DNA of 5,379 bases from Lachnoclostridium sp. UBA1308 (GCA_002307215.1 DBTU01000016.1:32634-38012); one strand, 5' to 3'. Positions 1 through 5,379 are shown, numbered from the stretch's first letter. The notes: generated by a model from the sequence alone, not told the origin. Numbers and translations: made by a program.

Positions 1-15
1 CATGCGAGCCATTAG

Positions 16-55
16 GAATATAAAATGAATTCCTTTGGAAATTCTTTTTATATTC
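16..55 (+). terminator. AT-rich hairpin, probable terminator of an upstream gene
   Basis: Arms 16-33 and 37-55 pair over 17 base pairs around a TTT loop (34-36). There is one T-T mismatch (26/45) and one bulged A among 39-41. The 3' arm carries a run of five T (45-49), and more T-rich sequence follows (61-80). The stem is long but poor in GC and the T run lies inside the arm, so this is not a textbook intrinsic terminator. Its symmetry could let it work in both directions. No gene can be defined to its left within the window. Confidence 0.45.
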
Positions 56-97
56 TGCATATTTTAATTTTGTGATTTTAGCCCAATGCAGGCTATG

Positions 98-127
98 TTG
101 GTTAAGTATGGACAGATATGCTATGTT
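98..127 (+). promoter_or_regulatory. Candidate weak sigma-A promoter for the two-component operon
   Basis: TTGGTT (98-103) and TATGTT (122-127) are separated by 18 nt. A TG at 119-120 gives an extended -10 form (TGnTATGTT). The match is moderate and the start point would fall just before the ribosome binding site at 141-148. A small inverted repeat (TAGCC 79-83 / GGCTA 91-95) sits immediately upstream and might be a binding site. This is an inference from pattern only. Confidence 0.3.
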
Positions 128-140
128 AAAATGTAGATTT

Positions 141-148
141 AGGAGGGG
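141..148 (+). promoter_or_regulatory. Ribosome binding site that fixes the sensor kinase start
   Basis: AGGAGGGG lies 10 nt before the ATG at 159. The reading frame is open further upstream, with an ATG at 72, but the added 29 residues are not kinase-like and precede the membrane helix. The strong Shine-Dalgarno sequence therefore favours 159. A closer ATG at 151 is in another frame and stops after three codons. Confidence 0.8.
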
Positions 149-158
149 TAATGGCTTT

Positions 159-1679
159 ATGAAACTGAAGGACAGGCTGATTGCAGCATTTTTTATCATG
201 ATAGCTATGCCGATTCTTTTGCTGGCGATTACAGCGGGAACGATTCTTAGTATGCAGACCAGCGCGATTAAGAAATCCTATGATGTTGAGACAGATACAC
301 TCCAAGTCATAACCAATCCGATTCAGATTATGAACCGGCTTACGAGGGGAACATATAATGACATCAAGTTGGCCGCACTGCGAAATCCCGAGCTTTTAGA
401 GGATAAGAATTATATTGAAGGATTAAATAAAAAGCTGGTAGACAAGTATTCCTTTATTGCGGTGCGAAAAGGGCAGGATTTTATCTATGTTGGGAATAGT
501 AGAAAGTTAAATATGATAGAGGATAATCTTCAGAGCTTTGGAGATTACAGTACCGAGGTTGACGGTGGAACCTATATTGAAGGGGATCATAATTTTCTGG
601 TTAAAGCACAGGATTTTTATTTCTCAGATGAAAAGGAAGGAACCGTATTTGTCATTACGGATTTAAATACAATAATACCACAGATTAAGGCAGCCGGAGT
701 ACAAAGTGTAATATCAGTACTTTTGATTCTGAATTTTACAGCTGTCATATTAATGCTCTGGATTTATCGGAGTATTCTGAAACCTTTGAATATATTAAGA
801 GTCGGCATGAATCAGATTAAAGAAGGAGATCTTGATTACTCGGTGGTGTCCGATACGGAGGATGAGATCGGGCAGCTTTGTGAGGACTTTGAGGAGATGA
901 GAATCAGGCTGAAGGAGCAGATTGACAGTCGGCTTCAATACGAGGAAGATATTAAGGAATTGATCAGTAACATTTCTCACGATTTAAAGACACCGTTGAC
1001 GGCCATCAAGGGTTATTCCGAAGGGCTTTTAGATGGTGTGGCTGATACTCCGCAAAAACATGAAAAATATCTAAAAACCATTTTTACAAAAGCAAATGAC
1101 ATGTCGATTCTGGTAGATGAACTGGCATTTTATGCTAAAATAGATTGTAATACAATACCTTACAGTTTTAAGGAGATTAATCTTAGGGAATACTTTGATG
1201 ACTGTATTGAGGATCTCGGCCTCGATCTTGAGGTCAAGAATATTGAAATCCGGTATAGGAATGAGATTGGGCCCTCGGTTGAAGTGGTTGCGGATACCGA
1301 GCAGCTTAAGAGAGTAATAAGTAATATCATCGGCAACGCGGTAAAATATATCGATAAGCCGAAAGGTATTCTTCAGATACGGATTCACGATATCGGAGCC
1401 TATGTACAGGTGGAGATAGAAGATAACGGAGTCGGAATTCCAAAAGGGGATATCCCCTTTATCTTTGAACGGTTTTATCGTGCGGATGCCTCGAGAAATT
1501 CAAAAAAGGGCGGCAGTGGTCTGGGGCTTGCAATTTCCAAGAAAATTATTGAAGATCATTTGGGAAAGATATGGGCAGAAAGCGAGCCGGGTATCGGAAC
1601 CACGGTTACGTTTACATTAAAAAAGAGTACAAAGAGATGTTGCGAAGAGGGAAAAGCAAGTACCGGAAAGGAGTTATAA
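159..1679 (+). CDS. Membrane-bound HAMP-domain sensor histidine kinase
   Basis: A 506-residue sensor kinase that should autophosphorylate on His and pass the phosphate to the response regulator encoded 1 nt downstream. In order it has a membrane helix (about 7-30), an extracytoplasmic sensor region (about 31-182) that I cannot assign to a named ligand family, a second helix (about 183-204), a HAMP linker (about 203-253) and a HisKA domain with ISHDLKTPL (272-280; phospho-acceptor His274, Thr278 at the phosphatase position). The HATPase domain follows, with N-box NIIGNAVKYI (around Asn393), G1 box DNGVGIP (422-428), F box IFERFYRAD (435-443) and G2 box GGSGLGLAISK (451-461). All catalytic motifs are intact. 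A short polar tail contains a Cys pair (KRCCEEGK). The start at 159 is chosen from AGGAGGGG at 141-148. The signal sensed is unknown. An extracytoplasmic Cache/PAS-like fold is possible for the loop but not shown. Confidence 0.95.
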   Translation: MKLKDRLIAAFFIMIAMPILLLAITAGTILSMQTSAIKKSYDVETDTLQVITNPIQIMNRLTRGTYNDIKLAALRNPELLEDKNYIEGLNKKLVDKYSFIAVRKGQDFIYVGNSRKLNMIEDNLQSFGDYSTEVDGGTYIEGDHNFLVKAQDFYFSDEKEGTVFVITDLNTIIPQIKAAGVQSVISVLLILNFTAVILMLWIYRSILKPLNILRVGMNQIKEGDLDYSVVSDTEDEIGQLCEDFEEMRIRLKEQIDSRLQYEEDIKELISNISHDLKTPLTAIKGYSEGLLDGVADTPQKHEKYLKTIFTKANDMSILVDELAFYAKIDCNTIPYSFKEINLREYFDDCIEDLGLDLEVKNIEIRYRNEIGPSVEVVADTEQLKRVISNIIGNAVKYIDKPKGILQIRIHDIGAYVQVEIEDNGVGIPKGDIPFIFERFYRADASRNSKKGGSGLGLAISKKIIEDHLGKIWAESEPGIGTTVTFTLKKSTKRCCEEGKASTGKEL

Positions 1680-1680
1680 T

Positions 1681-2370
1681 ATGAACAAAATTTTAATAAT
1701 TGAGGATGAACTGGCGATAGCGGAACTTGAAAAAGATTATTTGGAGCTTAGCGGTTTTGATGTTGAGGTGGAGACCACCGGTGATGTTGGGGCAAGAAGA
1801 GCTGTATCGGAGGATTTTGATCTGGTCATACTGGATCTGATGCTTCCCAATATGGACGGCTTTGAGATATGCCGCAAGGTTCGTGAGGTGAAAAACATTC
1901 CGGTCATTATGGTATCGGCTAAAAAAGATGATATCGATAAAATACGTGGTCTTGGACTAGGTGCGGACGATTATATGACGAAGCCCTTCAGCCCAAGTGA
2001 GCTGGTTGCCAGGGTAAAAGCGCATCTGGCAAGATATGAACGTCTCATCGGCACCGGGGTACGAGAAAATACGGCGTTTGAGATCAGAGGATTAAAGGTA
2101 GATAAAACAGCCAGAAGGGTATTTCTCAATGGGGAAGAGAAGATTTTTACGACGAAAGAATTTGATCTACTTACCTTTCTTGCAGAAAATCCCAACCATG
2201 TATATACTAAAGATGAGCTTTTTCGTGAAATATGGGACATGGAGTCGGTAGGGGATATTGCGACGGTTACGGTCCATATTAAGAAAATACGCGAGAAGAT
2301 AGAGTACAACACCTCCAAGCCTCAGTATATCGAGACCATCTGGGGTGTCGGGTATCGCTTCAAGGTGTGA
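1681..2370 (+). CDS. OmpR/PhoB-family response regulator
   Basis: A 229-residue cytoplasmic transcription factor, the evident partner of the preceding kinase. The receiver domain (about 1-120) has the acidic pocket Glu8-Asp9, phospho-acceptor Asp52 in ILDLMLP, a Ser at the switch position (Ser79 in VSA) and Lys101 in the KPF motif. The winged-helix DNA-binding domain (about 132-229) has the TTKEFDLLTFLAENP stretch, a recognition helix around TVTVHIKKIREKIE (195-208) and the closing TIWGVGYRF hairpin. Length and motifs are fully typical. A ribosome binding site GGAAAGGAG (1665-1673) lies inside the end of the kinase gene, and the one-nucleotide gap indicates co-transcription and probably coupled translation. 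The kinase-first order is less common than regulator-first in this family. The target genes cannot be read from the window. Confidence 0.96.
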   Translation: MNKILIIEDELAIAELEKDYLELSGFDVEVETTGDVGARRAVSEDFDLVILDLMLPNMDGFEICRKVREVKNIPVIMVSAKKDDIDKIRGLGLGADDYMTKPFSPSELVARVKAHLARYERLIGTGVRENTAFEIRGLKVDKTARRVFLNGEEKIFTTKEFDLLTFLAENPNHVYTKDELFREIWDMESVGDIATVTVHIKKIREKIEYNTSKPQYIETIWGVGYRFKV

Positions 2371-2413
2371 TAAATCCTGTAAAATACAATAAATAATAAA
2401 GAGGTGTCGAGTT

Positions 2414-2722
2414 ATGAAAGAAAATTATGATGAGACGGCATTGGCTTTAAAAGCGTTGTCGGATCCGAATAGACTGGTAATTATAGATTTCCTTAATGAG
2501 GGGGAACGTTGTGCCTGTAAAATTCTTGAACAGCTTAAGATATCACAGCCAACCCTGTCACATCATATGAAAATACTGAGTGAGACGGAGCTGGTGCATT
2601 GCCGTAAAGACGGAAAGTGGATTCATTACTCCCTGAATCGTAATAAATTCAAAGAATTAGAAGAGTTGATGAAAAGCTTTTCAAATATTGCCGGTGATGA
2701 TAAATCAGGAAACTGCTGCTAA
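2414..2722 (+). CDS. ArsR/SmtB-family winged-helix repressor with CxC motif
   Basis: A 102-residue homodimeric-type metalloregulator. The winged-helix fold is clear: ALKALSDPNRLVIIDFL (12-27), the metal-site/helix segment ERCACKIL (31-38), the recognition helix SQPTLSHHMKIL (44-55) and the wing CRKDGKWIHYSL (63-74). Cys33 and Cys35 occupy the place of the Cys-x-Cys of arsenite-sensing ArsR (ELCVCDL in E. coli). The third E. coli Cys is replaced by Leu38, but Cys63 and a terminal Cys101-Cys102 pair could supply further thiols. Arsenite, antimonite or another thiophilic metal is therefore plausible as inducer, by inference. The ribosome binding site is GAGGTG (2401-2406), 7 nt before the ATG. 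The 43-nt gap after the response regulator has no terminator and holds an inverted repeat TGTA-AAA-TACA (2378-2388) that could be an operator. No arsenic or metal efflux gene is present nearby. Confidence 0.93.
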   Translation: MKENYDETALALKALSDPNRLVIIDFLNEGERCACKILEQLKISQPTLSHHMKILSETELVHCRKDGKWIHYSLNRNKFKELEELMKSFSNIAGDDKSGNCC

Positions 2723-2762
2723 AGCAACATACAGAACCATTGTTAAAAATTTCTATAGGATG

Positions 2763-2771
2763 AAAGGTGAT
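2763..2771 (+). promoter_or_regulatory. Ribosome binding site that fixes the TM1266-like start
   Basis: AAAGGTGAT contains AGGTGAT, a direct complement to the 3' end of 16S rRNA, 3 nt before the ATG at 2775. The frame is open back to an ATG at 2688 inside the ArsR gene, but the added 29 residues do not belong to the family. METRVALIG is the normal beginning of TM1266-type proteins. Confidence 0.75.
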
Positions 2772-2774
2772 GTT

Positions 2775-3020
2775 ATGGAAACAAGAGTTGCGTTAATCGG
2801 TATCATTGTTGAGGATTTGAATTCTGCCGAGAGTTTAAATGCACTCCTCCATGAATACAACCAATATATAATTGGCAGAATGGGGATTCCTTACCGAGAG
2901 AAGAATATCAGCATTATCAGCGTGGTTGTGAATGCAGAGGCTGATATCATCAGTACATTGGCGGGAAAGCTTGGTATGCTGCCAGGAATCAGTGTAAAAA
3001 CAGTGTATTCTAAAAAATAG
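2775..3020 (+). CDS. TM1266-family protein, putative iron-only hydrogenase system regulator
   Basis: An 81-residue protein matching the small TM1266 family, annotated as a putative regulator of the [FeFe]-hydrogenase system. It has a ferredoxin-like (ACT/NikR C-terminal-like) fold. Recognisable family features in order are METRVALIGIIVED (1-14), LLHEYNQYIIGRMGIPYRE (around 23-41), the central strand ISIISVVVNA and the C-terminal LAGKLGMLPGISVKTVYSK. The length is usual for the family. It has no DNA-binding domain of its own, so any regulatory role would be through ligand binding or a partner, and the family function is largely untested. It follows the ArsR gene by 52 nt without an intervening terminator, so co-transcription is likely. 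Unlike the usual setting, no hydE, hydF, hydG or hydrogenase gene is next to it in this window. No clear terminator follows. Confidence 0.9.
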   Translation: METRVALIGIIVEDLNSAESLNALLHEYNQYIIGRMGIPYREKNISIISVVVNAEADIISTLAGKLGMLPGISVKTVYSKK

Positions 3021-3097
3021 CGGCCGTAATTATCTTCCGGAGTCATATAAGATATGCAGGTGTTACAGTTTGGCCTTCAAATAGCTGCATCCGGACT

Positions 3098-3123
3098 GGA
3101 AAAAAATGATTTCCATATAGGAG
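3098..3123 (+). repeat. Hairpin repeat element, copy A
   Basis: This 26-nt sequence recurs at 5346-5370 with one substitution and one single-base indel. The last 14 bases (TTTCCATATAGGAG) are identical. GGAAA (3098-3102) and TTTCC (3110-3114) form a small stem, which extends to 6 bp with flanking T and A, around an A-rich loop. The two sequence differences fall in the loop, so the stem is kept in both copies. The element lies 45 nt upstream of the -35 box of the kinase promoter. Its function is unknown. Confidence 0.5.
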
Positions 3124-3167
3124 TATTTGCATTTGTCAGTACTTTGGCTCTGTCATAGATATATGGG

Positions 3168-3196
3168 TTGAATTTTTTGCTTTCATCGACTATAAT
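3168..3196 (+). promoter_or_regulatory. Sigma-A-type promoter for the kinase gene
   Basis: TTGAAT (3168-3173) and a perfect TATAAT (3191-3196) are separated by exactly 17 nt, in AT-rich sequence. Transcription would begin near 3203, giving a leader of about 27 nt that contains the ribosome binding site AAAGAGG (3215-3221) before the ATG at 3230. This is the best promoter match in the window. It suggests the kinase gene is expressed independently of the upstream regulatory genes. Confidence 0.75.
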
Positions 3197-3229
3197 AATG
3201 CGAAAGATGTTAAGAAAGAGGTAAAATTC

Positions 3230-4027
3230 ATGCATATTACGATTACAGGTAACCTGGGAAGCGGTAAATCAACCATTTGCAAACTGTTGAATGAAGAATA
3301 TCAATTTGAAGTATATTCCACCGGCAAGGTTCAGCGGGAATTGGCAAGACAGATGAATATGACTACGCTGGAATTGAACCAGCTTATGTGCAGCGATAAA
3401 AAATATGATAAAATGATTGATGATGAGACAGCACGAATTTCAAGAGAAAATAAGGACAAGGATATTATTTTCGACTCCCGTCTTGCTTGGAATTTTGTTG
3501 AGAGTTCCTTCAAGGTGTTCGTATCGGTAGGCCTTGGGGTAGCAGCTGAGCGTGTCATGAATGACCAGAGAGGTGCGGAAGAGAAATATTCTACCTTGCA
3601 GGAAGCCAAAGAGCTTCTGGCAAAGCGCGCTACAACTGAATGTATCCGCTATAAGGATATCTACAACCTGAATTATATGGATTTTTCGAACTACAATCTT
3701 ATTATTGACAGCACCTATAGTTTGCCGGATAAGATTGCCGAGATTATCATACAGGAAGCAAAGAAATATTATAACAGTCAATCGGTTACTGCATCAAAAA
3801 TGCTTGTATCTCCGAAAAGATTGATTAGAGAAGAAGATATCGTTAAAAATGACAAAGAGGAGCTTCAGTCCTTGATAAAGGAATATCAACAAGTTTCGTA
3901 TGAAATAGATTCCCTGATTACCGTTAAGAAAAAGGATGATGATTACGAGGTGATCGTAGGACTTGATAAAGCGAAAGCAGCATATCTTGCAGAAGTGCCA
4001 TATGCTCCTATCAATATCATAATATAA
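3230..4027 (+). CDS. Cytidylate-kinase-like P-loop kinase with ParB/Srx-like C-terminal domain
   Basis: A 265-residue cytoplasmic protein. Residues 1 to about 175 match the archaeal-type (d)CMP kinase family. They include Walker A GNLGSGKST (7-15), the nucleotide-binding segment YSTGKVQRELARQM (29-42), FDSRLAWNF (81-89), an Arg-containing lid region (TECIRYKDIYNLN, 136-148) and the closing NYNLIIDSTYSLPDKIAEII (154-173). The expected reaction is ATP-dependent phosphorylation of CMP/dCMP, but many proteins of this broad group have no proven substrate. About 80 further residues follow, with the pattern VSPKRLI (193-199), a helix ELQSLIKEY, strands LITVKKKDDDYEVIVG (229-244), then LDKAKAAYLAEVPYAPINII. 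This order resembles the ParB/sulfiredoxin fold, but the usual GHxR motif is GLDK here, so the domain may be non-catalytic. The start is supported by AAAGAGG 8 nt upstream. The gene has its own promoter and is followed by a terminator, so it appears monocistronic. Kinase family call: confident; C-terminal fold: tentative. Confidence 0.85.
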   Translation: MHITITGNLGSGKSTICKLLNEEYQFEVYSTGKVQRELARQMNMTTLELNQLMCSDKKYDKMIDDETARISRENKDKDIIFDSRLAWNFVESSFKVFVSVGLGVAAERVMNDQRGAEEKYSTLQEAKELLAKRATTECIRYKDIYNLNYMDFSNYNLIIDSTYSLPDKIAEIIIQEAKKYYNSQSVTASKMLVSPKRLIREEDIVKNDKEELQSLIKEYQQVSYEIDSLITVKKKDDDYEVIVGLDKAKAAYLAEVPYAPINIII

Positions 4028-4029
4028 CC

Positions 4030-4049
4030 AATTTATCCATAGATAAATT
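4030..4049. repeat. Perfect 8-bp AT-rich inverted repeat after the kinase gene
   Basis: AATTTATC (4030-4037) and GATAAATT (4042-4049) are perfectly complementary around CATA, starting 2 nt after the stop codon. No proper U-run follows, so it is more likely an mRNA 3'-end stem or a protein-binding palindrome than a terminator. A smaller hairpin, TATCC (4088-4092) / GGATA (4097-4101), follows. Confidence 0.4.
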
Positions 4050-4130
4050 ATTCTAAATAAGATAATATTAGCTTTTTAATTACAAATTATCCCCGAGGAT
4101 ATAAAAAAATATTTTACGAACAATAATGAT

Positions 4131-4161
4131 AAGAGGATTCATGTAAATGAATTCTTTTTTT
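4131..4161 (+). terminator. Intrinsic terminator after the kinase gene
   Basis: AAGAGGATTCAT (4131-4142) pairs over 12 bp with ATGAATTCTTTT (4147-4158), including two G-U pairs, around a GTAA loop. A run of seven T (4155-4161) overlaps the end of the stem. The GC content is low but the shape is right. It lies 104 nt after the kinase stop and 69 nt before the next start, so it should separate the two transcripts. Confidence 0.7.
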
Positions 4162-4169
4162 CATAGCAG

Positions 4170-4207
4170 GGGACTGTTGCAAAACTCTTGCAGTGCGCCC
4201 TTGCAAC
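4170..4207 (+). repeat. IS6-like terminal repeat remnant and 7-bp inverted repeat
   Basis: GGGACTGTTGCAAA (4170-4183) differs at one position from the 14-bp terminal repeat of IS26 as I remember it (GGCACTGTTGCAAA). No matching opposite end and no transposase are present. Within and beyond it, GTTGCAA (4176-4182) and TTGCAAC (4201-4207) form an inverted repeat with an 18-nt loop, and TTGCA occurs three times (4177, 4188, 4201). The stretch is richer in GC than the surrounding spacer. It could be a scar of an insertion sequence or a leader hairpin ahead of the next gene. Confidence 0.3.
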
Positions 4208-4229
4208 TTAAAATATTGGGGGTGTTTGC

Positions 4230-5309
4230 ATGAAAGCTTGGATGGATAAATCGCATACCGCTAGATGTTTTCTTACTATTTCACTTATTACAGCCTGTGT
4301 CTATTTGGGATTTCGCTATCTGCTGCCACTAATCTTTCCCTTTCTGGTAGCATATTTTCTTTCCTGGATTATACGACCGGTGACCGAGATGCTTTACCGA
4401 CGGCTAAGGATTCCAAAAATTTTTGGTGGTTCTTTATCCTTAATGTTGCTTCTCGGAGTCTTTGGAACAGCTTTCTGCATGCTAATCAATATACTTATCA
4501 AACAGGCCATTCTATTTATCAGAAACTTTCCCGTATGGTTAAGTATGATAGCCGGTAAATTGGATTCTATCTGTGACTATATGGATGGACTACTGGGCTG
4601 TAGCGGGGGAACCATGCGAAATAATGTCGATGATAATCTGATGCAGACGGTCAATATGGTCAAGACGGACATTATACCGAAGCTAACCAAGCATTCCGTA
4701 TCAATTACCATAAAGCTTGTCGCTGTTATTGGCATAGTACTGATTGTGCTGGTTGCGGCAGTATTGATAGTCAAGGATTTGTCATCGGTTCGGGAGAAAT
4801 TTGAGAAGAATCCGATGTATCAGGAAATCCATAAGGTGACAGAGAAGCTGTCTGAGGCAGGAATTGCCTTTCTTCGCTGTCAGCTGATTATCATGTCGGT
4901 GGTAGCGGTAATTTGTATCTGTGGTTTATACTTAATTAAAAATGATTATCCGGTATTGTTGGGACTAGGGATAGCATTATTGGATGCACTGCCAATACTG
5001 GGAAGCGGAATGGTTTTCATACCTTGGTCTATCATTATGCTGATTGACGGTAATATATTTACAGCAGCCATTCTGTTTACAATATTTTTAGTTTGTCAAA
5101 TTGTACGTGAAGTACTGGAGCCTAAGCTGATTGGCAATCGAATCGGTATTAAGCCCCTTTATACATTGATGGCTATGTATGTCGGACTTAAATTATTTGG
5201 GGTTGCCGGGTTTTTCCTAGGCCCGATTGGATTACTGATTATTATTACGGTTTATAAAGTATTAAATGAAAAGGCAGAAGATGGTGCTGAAAGGAATGCG
5301 TTCCTATAG
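4230..5309 (+). CDS. ytvI: YtvI-like sporulation integral membrane protein (AI-2E transporter family)
   Basis: A 359-residue polytopic membrane protein of the AI-2E transporter family, most like the YtvI branch found in endospore formers. Hydrophobic segments lie at about 11-48, 66-92, 158-182, 212-236, 240-272, 274-292 and 310-343, with a less hydrophobic loop at about 93-157. Family landmarks are LDALPILGSGMVFIPW (251-266), REVLEPKLIGNRIGIKPL (293-310) and GVAGFFLGPIGLLI (324-337). Length is normal and the gene is intact. GGGGGTG (4218-4224) sits 5 nt before the ATG and supports this start over Met5. The gene is separated from the kinase gene by a terminator, and I could not find a convincing promoter in the remaining 68 nt. 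A 5-bp hairpin AGGAA/TTCCT (5292-5305) overlaps the end of the coding region. YtvI is linked to sporulation, but its molecular role is not established; a substrate is not readable from sequence. A generic AI-2E-family permease or exchanger is the alternative call. Confidence 0.88.
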   Translation: MKAWMDKSHTARCFLTISLITACVYLGFRYLLPLIFPFLVAYFLSWIIRPVTEMLYRRLRIPKIFGGSLSLMLLLGVFGTAFCMLINILIKQAILFIRNFPVWLSMIAGKLDSICDYMDGLLGCSGGTMRNNVDDNLMQTVNMVKTDIIPKLTKHSVSITIKLVAVIGIVLIVLVAAVLIVKDLSSVREKFEKNPMYQEIHKVTEKLSEAGIAFLRCQLIIMSVVAVICICGLYLIKNDYPVLLGLGIALLDALPILGSGMVFIPWSIIMLIDGNIFTAAILFTIFLVCQIVREVLEPKLIGNRIGIKPLYTLMAMYVGLKLFGVAGFFLGPIGLLIIITVYKVLNEKAEDGAERNAFL

Positions 5310-5345
5310 TTACGGTTAAGCCTAGCAAGGATAGTGACAAGACAG

Positions 5346-5370
5346 GGAAAGAAATGTTTCCATATAGGAG
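5346..5370 (+). repeat. Hairpin repeat element, copy B
   Basis: This is the second copy of the element at 3098-3123. GGAAA (5346-5350) and TTTCC (5357-5361) keep the stem, with GAAATG as the loop, followed by the identical ATATAGGAG. It begins 37 nt after the ytvI stop, close to the window edge. ATAGGAG could serve as a ribosome binding site for a gene beginning beyond the edge, but that cannot be seen here. Confidence 0.5.
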
Positions 5371-5379
5371 CCGCTTTCG

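Noticed and set aside
1..15. Possible last four codons of an upstream gene ending in TAG (13-15)
   Set aside because: This is far too short to establish a frame. The following hairpin suggests a gene ends nearby but does not identify it.
72..158. Upstream extension of the sensor kinase to an ATG at 72
   Set aside because: There is no Shine-Dalgarno sequence at 72, the extra residues are not family-like, and AGGAGGGG stands 10 nt before the ATG at 159.
1071..1388. Minus-strand open frame of about 105 codons inside the kinase gene
   Set aside because: It is antisense to conserved kinase motifs, has no recognisable product, and looks like a shadow frame. The same applies to minus-strand frames at 795-980, 1971-2318, 3331-3609, 3440-3781 and 4577-4774.
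2688..2774. Upstream extension of the TM1266-like protein, overlapping the ArsR gene
   Set aside because: The family begins at METRV, and AAAGGTGAT precisely precedes the ATG at 2775.
3021..3060. Terminator after the TM1266-like gene
   Set aside because: A CGGCCG palindrome lies just after the stop codon, but no stable stem with a following T run can be drawn.
4188..4214. TTGCAG and TAAAAT as a ytvI promoter
   Set aside because: The spacer is only 15 nt and the start point would fall on the ribosome binding site at 4218-4224.
4265..4558. Plus-strand 97-codon frame inside ytvI
   Set aside because: It overlaps the clearly coding ytvI frame, has no ribosome binding site, and its translation resembles no protein I recognise.
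5290..5379. Open plus-strand frame running off the right edge (ATG at 5354)
   Set aside because: It has only a weak purine stretch as a ribosome binding site, too few codons to identify, and it overlaps the repeat element. Minus-strand frames here are equally uninformative.

Overview
The window looks like a chromosomal segment of a low-to-moderate-GC, anaerobic, spore-forming Clostridia member, possibly Lachnospiraceae. This is inferred from three things: strong AGGAGG-type ribosome binding sites and AT-rich spacers, a TM1266-type protein of the [FeFe]-hydrogenase world, and a YtvI-like sporulation membrane protein. All six genes lie on the + strand. No rRNA, tRNA, CRISPR array or complete mobile element is visible.

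Layout. Positions 1-158 hold an AT-rich hairpin that probably ends an upstream transcript, then a weak candidate promoter. Positions 159-2370 encode a two-component system: a membrane sensor kinase and, 1 nt later, an OmpR-type regulator. At 2414-2722 there is an ArsR-family repressor with a CxC metal-site motif. At 2775-3020 there is an 81-residue TM1266-family protein. These four genes are closely spaced (1, 43 and 52 nt) with no obvious terminator between them, so they may form one regulatory operon. It has no enzyme or transporter within the window.

The 209-nt spacer 3021-3229 contains a good sigma-A promoter (TTGAAT, 17 nt, TATAAT) that drives the next gene independently. It also contains a short hairpin element that recurs near the right edge of the window. 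The gene at 3230-4027 is an archaeal-type cytidylate-kinase-like P-loop kinase. Its extra C-terminal region of about 80 residues resembles a degenerate ParB/sulfiredoxin-fold domain. Its transcript probably ends at a U-tailed hairpin (4131-4161).

The 202-nt spacer 4028-4229 also holds other inverted repeats and a 14-nt stretch resembling an IS6-family terminal repeat. The last complete gene (4230-5309) is a YtvI/AI-2E-family membrane protein. The final 70 nt hold the second copy of the hairpin element and no gene I can define.

The most unusual items are the kinase plus ParB/Srx-like fusion, the TM1266 protein lying away from any hydrogenase or maturase gene and next to an ArsR and two-component pair, and the duplicated hairpin element.
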